Source: an uncultured Lachnospiraceae bacterium (lineage in GTDB: Bacteria > Bacillota > Clostridia > Lachnospirales > Lachnospiraceae). From it: DNA of 17,583 bases. Made by a program: the position numbers and the translations under genes. The stretch spans positions 1 to 17,583 of the forward strand of contig CAMZDH010000003.1 in NCBI GenBank assembly GCA_947305345.1. The letters are read 5' to 3'. Shown piece after piece: positions 7,038 through 13,365 of the stretch. How positions within the stretch are numbered: position 1 is the first letter of the stretch; every line of letters begins with the position of its first letter. The notes under the pieces are model-generated. The model had not been told where the DNA came from and ran no database searches. It worked only from the letters and a program-made list of their open reading frames with translations.

Positions 7038-7469
7038 ATGAAATTTGTGATACAGGTGGTTTCCAGAGGGGAAGTGAAGGTCGGCGGTCAGGTGACCGGG
7101 GCGATCGGCCGGGGGTATGTCGTGCTGATCGGCGTCGGGAAGGGCGATACGAAGGCGGTCGCGGACAAAATGATCGACAAGATGATCGGGCTCCGCATTT
7201 TCCCGGATGAAAACGGGAAGACGAACCTCAACCTGGAAACGGTCGGCGGCGCGCTTCTGCTCATTTCGCAGTTCACGCTGTACGCGGACTGCCGGCACGG
7301 TCACCGCCCCGGCTTTACGGATGCAGAAAAGCCCGCGGAAGCGGAAGCCATGTACGAATGCATTATCGAGGCCTGTTAAGCACATGGAGTGAAGGTCTAA
7401 CGCGGCGTTTTCGGTGCCCACATGGTGCTTTCGCTCGTCAATGACGGACCGTTTACGATCCTGCTATAG
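7038..7469 (+). pseudogene. dtd: D-aminoacyl-tRNA deacylase gene with two in-frame TAA codons
   Basis: The first 113 codons encode the body of Dtd, which removes D-amino acids mischarged on tRNA. They include the N-terminal VVSR strand, GLRIFPDENGK, and the catalytic-face motif SQFTLYAD near residue 80. Translation stops at TAA 7377-7379 (codon 114) and again at TAA 7398-7400 (codon 121). The same frame then still encodes the conserved Dtd end GVFGAHM-LSLVNDGPFT to a TAG at 7467-7469, 143 codons in all, the normal family length. The Gly-Pro of NDGPFT (codons 137-138) supplies the cross-subunit chirality-proofreading motif, so the 113-residue product should be inactive unless the stops are read through. 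The start has AGGAAAA upstream. Either recent inactivation or sequence error is likely. Confidence 0.85.
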
Positions 7470-7495
7470 TCCAAGGTACTATAAGGAGAATTGCG

Positions 7496-8032
7496 ATGGA
7501 TCCGCTGGTAAAACAATGCGTGGACGCGAAAAAACAGGTATTTGAGACGTATTTTGACGTGCCGCCGGCGGTCGCGCCGGAACTGAATGCGCTGTTCGAA
7601 AGGATCGATGCGCTCGGCGAAGGAACGAACGACGCGGCTACGTTCGAAGCGCGCTTTCAGGCGGAACTGCAGACGGAATACAACGGCATGTTCCAGAAGG
7701 TGACGCCGAGACCGGTGCAGATGACGAAAGAGGAAAAAGAGGCCTCGAGGAAACTCGCGATGGAACTGACCTACGGCTCTTCGGACCCTGCGGCGGTCGC
7801 GGCAGGCATTGCCAAGGACGTCGCGGCCGATGCCGCAGGCTACGCGGCGACAGAACTTCATGAACGGGGCCTTTCCGCGCGGAGGCAGGCGATGATCGCT
7901 TCCGGCACCTACGGCGAATACACGCGGATCAGCAATGCCGTGGACGACGCCCGACGCGCGGGCGGATTTCTTTCCCGCCTGTTTGGCAAAAAGAAACAGG
8001 AAGAAGAGCCTCTTGAGGAAACGGAAGGCTGA
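7496..8032 (+). CDS. Uncharacterised cytoplasmic protein, 178 residues
   Basis: I do not recognise a characterised family. The ATG at 7496 has a good AAGGAG site (7483-7488). The protein is acidic-helical, with no signal peptide or membrane span. Visible parts are an N-terminal helix (DPLVKQCVDAKKQVFETYF), a central TKEEKEASRKLAMELTYG segment near 84-101, an alanine-rich helix (AAVAAGIAKDVAADAAGYAA, about 99-118), and a C-terminal basic/acidic tail FLSRLFGKKKQEEEPLEE. The tail's amphipathic FLSRLFGKKK could touch membrane or a partner, but that is only a guess. It lies between the broken dtd and the GNAT gene, 12 bases ahead of the latter. Confidence 0.75.
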   Translation: MDPLVKQCVDAKKQVFETYFDVPPAVAPELNALFERIDALGEGTNDAATFEARFQAELQTEYNGMFQKVTPRPVQMTKEEKEASRKLAMELTYGSSDPAAVAAGIAKDVAADAAGYAATELHERGLSARRQAMIASGTYGEYTRISNAVDDARRAGGFLSRLFGKKKQEEEPLEETEG

Positions 8033-8044
8033 AGGAGGCGGACC

Positions 8045-8596
8045 ATGCGGATGACCCCTGTCGAGATCCCGTTGAAGGACGGCCGGACACTGCTCCTTCG
8101 CAGCGCGGAAGTGTCGGACGCGAAGATCATGCTGGATTACCTGCATGCGACGTATCAGGAAACGCCGTATCTTTTACAGGACGTGCAGGAAGCGGACCGG
8201 ATCAGTCTGGAAAAGGAAGAGCGGTTTCTCGAAAACCGGCTGAATTCGTCGAATTCGATCATGATCGCGGGCTTTATCGACGGAGAACACGTCGGGAACT
8301 GCTCGTTTCAGCCGGCAGGATTCGCGGACCGCGTCGCGCATCGCTGCAGCATGGGCATCGCGATGTATTTGAAATACGCGGGGCAGGGGATCGGCGCGCT
8401 TTTCATGGAGGAACTGATGAAGCAGGCGCGCGCCTGCGGCTACGAGATCATGGAACTCGAGGTCGTTGAAGGCAATGAGCGCGCGATGCGGCTGTATAAG
8501 AAGATGGGGTTCGAGGTGATCGGACTCCGGAAGCGGGCGATCCGGTACCGGGACGGCAGCTACGCCGGCGAATACCTGATGCAAAGGGAATTGTAA
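8045..8596 (+). CDS. GNAT-family N-acetyltransferase
   Basis: This encodes 183 residues. The fold order is typical of GNAT enzymes: N-terminal strand LRSAEVSDAKIMLDYL (18-33), an internal strand IMIAGFIDGEHVGNCSF, motif A with the acetyl-CoA pyrophosphate loop AGQGIG (112-117) and helix ALFMEELMKQARACG, then ELEVVEGNERAMRLYKKMGFEVIG (137-160), the motif B signature. It transfers acetyl from acetyl-CoA to an amine on a protein or small molecule. The RimL/RimJ-like look does not fix the substrate. A strong AAGGAGG lies 7 bases before the ATG, and the gene overlaps nothing. It sits between an unknown gene and msrA in the same operon. Confidence 0.9.
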   Translation: MRMTPVEIPLKDGRTLLLRSAEVSDAKIMLDYLHATYQETPYLLQDVQEADRISLEKEERFLENRLNSSNSIMIAGFIDGEHVGNCSFQPAGFADRVAHRCSMGIAMYLKYAGQGIGALFMEELMKQARACGYEIMELEVVEGNERAMRLYKKMGFEVIGLRKRAIRYRDGSYAGEYLMQREL

Positions 8597-8626
8597 GGCG
8601 TTTTCGGTTACTTGTTTGGAAGGGAT

Positions 8627-9148
8627 ATGACGGAGAAAATGTTGAAAAAAGCGGATTTCGCGGGCGGCTGCTTCTGGTGCGTCGCGCCGGTCTTCCGGGA
8701 AACGGCGGGCGTTCTCAGCGTCGTCAGCGGGTATTCCGGCGGAGAAGAGGAAGCCCCCTCTTATGAAGACGTGAAAGCGCAGAAGACCGGGCACCGCGAA
8801 ACGATCGAGATCACCTACGACGAGGTCCTCGTTTCCTTCGGAGAGCTTTTGGAATGCTTTTTGGAGAGCGTCGATCCGTTCGACGACGGGGGTCAGTTCA
8901 TCGACCGCGGGCATTCGTATACGTTGGCGGTCTATTACCGGGAGCCGTCGGAAAAGGCGGCGGCCGACGCGGCGCTCGAGGCGCTGGAGCAGCGCGCGGG
9001 GCAGAAGCCATGCGTCTCTGTGGAACCGTTTCGCGCATTTTATCCTGCGGAGGAATATCATCAGGACTGGGACCTGAAGCACCCCGAAGCATTCCAAAAG
9101 GAACTGGAAGAATCCGGCCGCGCCTGTAGGCTCCGGAAGCGAAAATAA
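8627..9148 (+). CDS. msrA: Peptide-methionine (S)-S-oxide reductase
   Basis: This gene repairs S-sulfoxides of methionine in the cytoplasm. From ATG 8627 it encodes 173 residues, a usual MsrA length. The signature GGCFWC (13-18) carries catalytic C15, with C18 forming an unusual close second cysteine. Further family segments are SGYSGG, SYEDVKAQKTGHRE, VDPFDDGGQFIDRGHSY and the C-terminal FYPAEEYHQDW. The start is uncertain: ATG 8627 has AAGGG only 2 bases upstream, ATG 8639 has GGAG 3 bases upstream, and a TTG at 8612 is in frame. It is the last gene before a strong terminator, so it closes the operon that starts with the MBL hydrolase. Confidence 0.93.
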   Translation: MTEKMLKKADFAGGCFWCVAPVFRETAGVLSVVSGYSGGEEEAPSYEDVKAQKTGHRETIEITYDEVLVSFGELLECFLESVDPFDDGGQFIDRGHSYTLAVYYREPSEKAAADAALEALEQRAGQKPCVSVEPFRAFYPAEEYHQDWDLKHPEAFQKELEESGRACRLRKRK

Positions 9149-9169
9149 AGGGCGTAAAAAGCGCATCCG

Positions 9170-9204
9170 TCAGCGGAGACCGAACGGCCTCCGCTGATTT
9201 TTTT
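9170..9204 (+). terminator. Intrinsic terminator after msrA
   Basis: A perfect 9-base-pair stem, TCAGCGGAG (9170-9178) with CTCCGCTGA (9189-9197), is followed by seven T residues (9198-9204). This is a classic rho-independent terminator. It separates the msrA operon from the SOS promoter that begins 11 bases further on. Confidence 0.93.
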
Positions 9205-9214
9205 CAAAGAACTC

Positions 9215-9243
9215 TTTACAAACCGGTGACCCCGCGCTATAAT
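9215..9243 (+). promoter_or_regulatory. Sigma-A promoter of the SOS polymerase operon
   Basis: TTTACA (9215-9220), exactly 17 bases, then a perfect TATAAT (9238-9243) form a near-consensus promoter. The predicted start is about 9250, directly at the LexA box, so the operon should be strong when de-repressed and silent otherwise. Confidence 0.9.
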
Positions 9244-9250
9244 CGGAATA

Positions 9251-9262
9251 GAACAAATGTTC
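9251..9262 (+). promoter_or_regulatory. LexA (DinR-type) SOS box
   Basis: GAACAAATGTTC fits the Firmicute LexA consensus GAAC-N4-GTTC exactly, with a further G on the 3' side as in CGAAC-N4-GTTCG. It begins 8 bases after the -10 element and covers the predicted transcription start, an ideal repression site. A lone half-site GAACAT lies at 9270-9275. Confidence 0.9.
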
Positions 9263-9293
9263 GATTTTTGAACATGGCTTTTGGGTACGCGCG

Positions 9294-10742
9294 GTGGCAG
9301 AGAAGACGGGAAAAACATATCTTGCGATCGATCTAAAGTCCTTTTACGCATCGGTGGAATGCGTGGATCAAGGGCTGGATCCTTTGACGGCTTTTCTCGT
9401 CGTCGCGGACGTAAGCCGCACGGATCAGACCATCTGCCTTGCGGTCTCGCCGGCGTTAAAGGCGCTTGGCGTGCCGGGGCGTCCGCGGCTTTTTGAAGCA
9501 AAGGAGGCCGTCCGCCGGATCAATGCGCTCCGGAAGGAACGGGCGCCCGGGCACATATTGAAAACCAAGGTCTGGGACAGCGTGACGCTTTCGAAGGACC
9601 CGGCCGCCGAGCTCGTATTCCACGCGGCGACGCCGAGGATGGCGCGCTACATCGAGGTCAGCACGGAGGTGTACGGCAATTATCTTCGTTACGTCGCGCC
9701 GGAAGACATCCACGTTTACAGCGTCGACGAGGTTTTCATCGACGCGACGCCGTACTTAAAGACCTACGGGCTTTCAGCACACGATTTCGCGATGAAGCTG
9801 ATCCGCGAGGTGCTCTCGGAGACCGGCGTGACCGCGACCGCCGGCATCGGGACGAACCTGTACCTTGCGAAGATCGCGATGGACATCAAGGCGAAGAAGA
9901 TGAAGCCGGACGCGGACGGCGTCCGGATCGCCGCGCTGACGGAACAGAGCTACCGGGAAGAACTCTGGGATCACCGGCCGCTCACGGATTTCTGGCGGAT
10001 CGGCGCCGGCACCGCGCGGCGGCTCGAAGTCTACCGGATGTATACGATGGGCGACGTCGCGGAGCGCTCCTGCCACGATGAGGAACTGTTCTACAAACTT
10101 TTCGGCATCAACGCGGAACTCCTGATTGATCACGCCTGGGGATATGAGTCCTGCACGATGGCCGAGATCAAGTCCTACCGCCCGTCGTCGAAGAGCTTAA
10201 GCTCCGGACAGGTCCTGAGCCGTCCTTACAAAGCGGAGCATGCCCTGACGGTCGTCCGGGAAATGACGGACGCGCTGTCGCTCGACCTGACGGAAAAAGG
10301 GCTCGTGACCGACCAGCTGACGCTCTACGTCGGCTACGACCGCAAAAGCCCTGCGGAACCCGTCACGGGGTCCGTCAACCTCAAAAAACCCACCGATCTG
10401 TCGAATGCGCTGATGGAAGCGATCTCGGCGCTGTATGAGCGTATCGTCGATCCCGGCCTTTGGATCCGGCGGATCTACCTCGGCGCGAATCACGTGATCC
10501 CGAAAACGGAGGCGGAAAAGCAACGGGGGAACGAACAGCTCAGCCTGTTTGAGGATTACGATACCGTGGAAGCGCGCCGGCAGGAAGAGAAGGCATCAGA
10601 AGCGCGTGAAACGCGGATGCAGGAGGCGGTGCTCGCGATCAAACGGAAATTCGGGAAAAATGCGGTGCTCCGGGGGTTGAGCTTTAAGGAGGGCGCGACC
10701 GCCCGCGAACGGAATCTCCAGATCGGAGGGCACAAAGCATGA
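9294..10742 (+). CDS. Y-family DNA polymerase (UmuC/UvrX type), SOS-inducible
   Basis: This encodes 482 residues from a GTG; no ATG lies in frame between the upstream start site and 9294. The palm domain starts with AIDLKSFYASVE (11-22, metal D13) and continues to YSVDEVFID (142-150, metal D145 and E146). AGIGTNLYLAKIAMDIKAKK follows at 183-202. A little-finger domain lies in the C-terminal half. QLSLF (415-419) matches the sliding-clamp binding motif, so the enzyme should be recruited to the replication clamp for lesion bypass. The long insert with CLAVSPALKALGVPGRPRLFEA is typical of the Firmicute UvrX/phage-like branch. Expression is predicted to be LexA-controlled. The stop overlaps the next start (ATGA), so the pair is translationally coupled. 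Confidence 0.93.
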   Translation: MAEKTGKTYLAIDLKSFYASVECVDQGLDPLTAFLVVADVSRTDQTICLAVSPALKALGVPGRPRLFEAKEAVRRINALRKERAPGHILKTKVWDSVTLSKDPAAELVFHAATPRMARYIEVSTEVYGNYLRYVAPEDIHVYSVDEVFIDATPYLKTYGLSAHDFAMKLIREVLSETGVTATAGIGTNLYLAKIAMDIKAKKMKPDADGVRIAALTEQSYREELWDHRPLTDFWRIGAGTARRLEVYRMYTMGDVAERSCHDEELFYKLFGINAELLIDHAWGYESCTMAEIKSYRPSSKSLSSGQVLSRPYKAEHALTVVREMTDALSLDLTEKGLVTDQLTLYVGYDRKSPAEPVTGSVNLKKPTDLSNALMEAISALYERIVDPGLWIRRIYLGANHVIPKTEAEKQRGNEQLSLFEDYDTVEARRQEEKASEARETRMQEAVLAIKRKFGKNAVLRGLSFKEGATARERNLQIGGHKA

Positions 10743-11146
10743 AAAACGCCTATGAACGCATTTTGAATCTGCCGCGTCACGAGTCGAAACGGCATCCGAA
10801 GATGACGTTATTAAACCGCGCGGCGCAGTTCGCGCCGTTCGCGGCGTTGACGGGTTATGAGGAATCCATCGGGGAAGAGGCCCGCCTGACGGAGGCGGAA
10901 ACAGAAGTTTCCGAAACCGAGGCATCGCGGTTGAATGAAGCGCTTCAGCGGCTTTCAGAGCATGTCAAGGAAGCGCCGAAGGTGCGTTTTCGCTATTTTA
11001 CGCCGGATGACAGGAAACAGAGCGGCGCATACGAGACCGTTGAAGGACAGGTCCGGCGGATCTCGTTGGAAGAGCGGAAGATGTATCTTGTGGACCGGCG
11101 GGTGTTTCTCCTCGACCGGATCCATGCGCTGGAATGTCTTATTTAA
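10739..11146 (+). CDS. YolD-like protein, partner of the Y-family polymerase
   Basis: This encodes 135 residues. The N-terminal half is helical with MTLLNRAAQFAPFAALTGYEE. The C-terminal part (about 80-133) matches the YolD-like family: FRYFTPDDRKQSGAY, TVEGQVRRIS and a final strand-rich segment around RVFLLDRIHAL. YolD-like proteins are commonly encoded beside UvrX/UmuC-type polymerases in Firmicutes and are suggested to act as UmuD-like accessory factors; that function is inference. The ATG overlaps the polymerase stop by four bases, so it shares the SOS promoter. Its last 8 bases overlap the 3' end of the opposing histidine kinase gene. Confidence 0.85.
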   Translation: MKNAYERILNLPRHESKRHPKMTLLNRAAQFAPFAALTGYEESIGEEARLTEAETEVSETEASRLNEALQRLSEHVKEAPKVRFRYFTPDDRKQSGAYETVEGQVRRISLEERKMYLVDRRVFLLDRIHALECLI

Positions 11147-12464
11147 GCCCTTCCGCGCCTTCAAACACGACGGTGAAGACCGTGCCCTGATCCCCGCTTT
11201 CGACTTTGACGGCGGCCTTGATCTCGTCTGCCATCGCCTTGATGATCGGGAGCCCGAGCCCGTGTCCCTTGCTTTCGGTCCGGGATTTATCGCCGCGGTA
11301 AAAACGCTCAAAAACGTGCGGGAGGTCTTCTTCCGGGATCCGGCTCTTTTCGTTCCGGACGGTCAGCACCGGCCGCTTTTTGACCGTCTCCAGCGTCACC
11401 GTGACCGCGCCTCCTGCCGGCTCGTATTTGAGCGCGTTTTCGATCAGGCTGTTCGCGATCCGCTCCGCGTGGCGTCCGGTCGCGGAGGCATAGACGTCTT
11501 CCGCCACCTGATCTTCCAGCGTCACCTCTTTTTCAAACGCGAGCGATTCCATCTGCAGTACCGCCTTTTCAACGGCGGAAGAGAGGTCGGTCTTTTCAAG
11601 GACCGGCGGCCTTCCGACGTTTTCCAGAGAAGAGAGCAGCAGCATTTCATCGATCATTTCGAGCATGCGGTTCGACGCGCCGTCCGTGCTCTCGATCCAC
11701 TGTGTCTGCTCGCCGACGGTCGCCTCGGGATTCTGCTTTAAAATGCTGTTGTTCGCGAGGATCACGGTCAGCGGCGTCTTCAGATCGTGCGAAATGTTCG
11801 CGACGAACTCCCGATCCATTTTGATCGCGTTTTCCAAGGGACGCGACGCAAAGCGGGAGAGGAGGATGCTGATCGCGAGAAAGACGCCGAGCGCGACGAA
11901 GAACGCGAGGAGGAACCAGAGCCCGGTCGTGAGCATCCTAGAGGAAAGCGAAGACGCGTCCGTGAGCGCGATGATCATCATACTGCCTCTGTACTCCGAA
12001 CAGTAGGCCATGCGGTATTCCGAAAGCATGCCGAAGCCCGGAGAGAGCGCCGATACGGCTTCAGCGGCTTGTGCGACCGCGTTCCGGTCGATCAGGGTAC
12101 TGGTCGAACGGATCGTCATTTCGCCGCCCGAGCGGTCGTAAAACACGGTGGCGATCTTTTCATTGCCGATCAGGTCCCGGCGGTGTCTGTCAGGGTTCGG
12201 CAGCATGCCGTCCGGCGGCGCCGGCCGGTCCGTAAAGTCCATTTCGTCTTTTTCCGGCCGCGTCTCCGGATCGAATTCCGTGAATTCCGTGAATTCCGCG
12301 TTCGGACCGCCGAACTGGTCCAGTACCTGACGCATGGTGTTCTGAAGCTCCGACCGGATATTCCGGTAGCTGTAGATCATCAATGCGGCATAGACCGCGA
12401 GGAGCACGGTCGTGACGAGCGACATCGTGAGCAGGACGAAGCGTTTTCGATAGGTTCGGATCAT
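11139..12464 (-). CDS. Membrane sensor histidine kinase
   Basis: This encodes 441 residues on the minus strand. Transmembrane helix 1 spans about 9-33, followed by an extracytoplasmic sensor of about 145 residues and helix 2 at about 179-204. There is little or no HAMP linker before the HisKA box NISHDLKTPL, with phosphorylated H226. The ATP-binding domain has the N box IENALKYEPAGG (N343), the F box FERFYRGD (385-392) and the G box GHGLGLPI (400-407). It should autophosphorylate on a periplasm-side signal and pass phosphate to the response regulator, whose gene it overlaps by 4 bases. GGGGGAGG precedes its ATG. The sensor contains a short tandem EFT repeat (57-64) and is otherwise of unknown ligand. 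Its 3' end overlaps the SOS operon by 8 bases. Confidence 0.93.
   Translation of the reverse strand: MIRTYRKRFVLLTMSLVTTVLLAVYAALMIYSYRNIRSELQNTMRQVLDQFGGPNAEFTEFTEFDPETRPEKDEMDFTDRPAPPDGMLPNPDRHRRDLIGNEKIATVFYDRSGGEMTIRSTSTLIDRNAVAQAAEAVSALSPGFGMLSEYRMAYCSEYRGSMMIIALTDASSLSSRMLTTGLWFLLAFFVALGVFLAISILLSRFASRPLENAIKMDREFVANISHDLKTPLTVILANNSILKQNPEATVGEQTQWIESTDGASNRMLEMIDEMLLLSSLENVGRPPVLEKTDLSSAVEKAVLQMESLAFEKEVTLEDQVAEDVYASATGRHAERIANSLIENALKYEPAGGAVTVTLETVKKRPVLTVRNEKSRIPEEDLPHVFERFYRGDKSRTESKGHGLGLPIIKAMADEIKAAVKVESGDQGTVFTVVFEGAEGLK
12273..12299 (+). repeat. Three-copy 9-bp tandem repeat in the kinase sensor region
   Basis: GAATTCCGT occurs at 12273-12281 and 12282-12290, then GAATTCCGC at 12291-12299. 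On the coding strand it encodes the repeated residues EFTEFTEF at positions 57-64 of the histidine kinase. The unit is a multiple of three, so copy-number change would alter the sensor length without shifting frame. Confidence 0.9.
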
Positions 12465-13135
12465 TCTGCCTCCCCCAGCCGGTAGCCGATCTTATGAATG
12501 TTCTTGATGGTCACGTCCGCCTTCAGGAATTTCATTTTCTTCCGGAGGAACGAGATGTAGACCTCGACGTTGTTGTCGCTGACGTCGGCATCCGTGCCCC
12601 ATGCGTTGGTGATCAGCGTATCTTTGTTCATCGTGACCGTCGGATTGTAGAAAAAGGTCTTGAGCAGTTCAAATTCCTTACGGCTGAGCTGGACGGAAGC
12701 CGCCGGGCTTTTCAGCTCGCCGGATTTCAAGTCGAGCGAGAGGTTGCCGTGTTTCATCTCGTTCACGACGACTTCGCCGCGCCTTCTTGTCAGGGCGTTG
12801 ACGCGGGCGAGCAGCTCCTCGGTCACGAACGGCTTGGTCATGTAGTCGTCGGCGCCCTCGTTTAAGCCCGTGACCTTGTCGGACACCGCGGTCCTTGCGG
12901 TCAGCATGAGGACGGGTGTCTGAATGCCGTCTTTCCGAAGGATCCGGATGACTTCGAAGCCGTCGAGCTTCGGCAGCATCACGTCGAGGATGATCAGGTG
13001 ATATTCCTGCATTTTCGCATAATCGATCGCGGAAAGCCCGTCGTAGACCGGGTCCACGTGATAACCCTGGCCTTCCAGGATCCGGGTGACGGCCTTCGAC
13101 AGCGACGGTTCGTCTTCTACAAGCAGAATGTTCAT
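12461..13135 (-). CDS. OmpR/PhoB-family response regulator
   Basis: This encodes 224 residues. The frame extends upstream, but the ATG at 13135 has a strong AGGAGG site and begins at the canonical receiver start NILLVEDEP. The receiver has the acidic pocket E7/D8, phospho-acceptor D51 in LDVMLPKLDG, T79 and K101 in TKPF. The C-terminal winged-helix domain carries LSRKEFELLKTFF near 150-162 and ends with VEVYISFLRKKM and HKIGYRLGE, the DNA-recognition and wing segments. It is transcribed first, with the kinase gene coupled behind it. A direct repeat phased at 11 bases lies over its -35 region, so autoregulation is likely. The regulon is unknown. Confidence 0.95.
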   Translation of the reverse strand: MNILLVEDEPSLSKAVTRILEGQGYHVDPVYDGLSAIDYAKMQEYHLIILDVMLPKLDGFEVIRILRKDGIQTPVLMLTARTAVSDKVTGLNEGADDYMTKPFVTEELLARVNALTRRRGEVVVNEMKHGNLSLDLKSGELKSPAASVQLSRKEFELLKTFFYNPTVTMNKDTLITNAWGTDADVSDNNVEVYISFLRKKMKFLKADVTIKNIHKIGYRLGEAE

Positions 13136-13162
13136 GCGCCCCTCCTGATGGATGATGAACAC

Positions 13163-13195
13163 ATTATAGCAGAAAAACTTAAAACGCACTTAAAA
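13163..13195 (-). promoter_or_regulatory. Two-component promoter with an 11-bp-phased direct repeat
   Basis: On the minus strand a perfect TATAAT lies at 13168-13163. No good -35 hexamer is found 17 bases upstream. In its place is a direct repeat, written on the plus strand as ACTTAAAA at 13177-13184 and again at 13188-13195, exactly 11 bases apart. OmpR/PhoB-type regulators bind such one-turn repeats, and a site over the -35 is the usual activator arrangement. Confidence 0.65.
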
Positions 13196-13225
13196 AAAGA
13201 ATGACGTGCTCTGCCTTGCCGGCTT

Positions 13226-13239
13226 CGGGATCGATCCCG
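13226..13239. promoter_or_regulatory. 14-bp perfect palindrome, possible operator
   Basis: CGGGATCGATCCCG is a perfect inverted repeat centred on CG, about 36 bases upstream of the putative -35 of the glycosidase promoter. LacI-family regulators of sugar genes bind CG-centred palindromes, but the sequence lacks their usual AT-rich arms, so this is only a candidate. Confidence 0.3.
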
Positions 13240-13274
13240 GGGCGCTTTAAGTCGCCGGATCCGATGAAAAGTGC

Positions 13275-13303
13275 TTGAAAAAAATGTCTTTTTTAGACAT
13301 ACT
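13275..13303 (+). promoter_or_regulatory. Candidate promoter of the GH3 gene with an internal dyad
   Basis: TTGAAA (13275-13280), 17 bases, then CATACT (13298-13303) forms an acceptable sigma-A promoter. The inverted repeat ATGTCT-TTTTT-AGACAT (13284-13300) fills the spacer and touches the -10, the position expected of a repressor operator. The leader to the ATG would be about 55 bases. Confidence 0.5.
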
Positions 13304-13365
13304 GAAAGCGGGTACGGCGAAGACGGTTCGCGGTACAGATCCTTGGAGAACGAACAGGAGTGCGT

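Noticed and set aside
1149..7400. Genome-wide stop-codon reassignment (TGA or TAA as sense)
   Set aside because: TGA and TAA both end other genes here at the expected family lengths (TGA for cysK and the DUF218 gene, TAA for msrA, the HAD gene and the MBL gene).
10935..11741. Plus-strand open frame of 268 codons
   Set aside because: It overlaps the YolD-like gene in another frame and lies antisense to the kinase catalytic domain. Its arginine/aspartate-rich composition is that of a shadow frame in GC-rich DNA.
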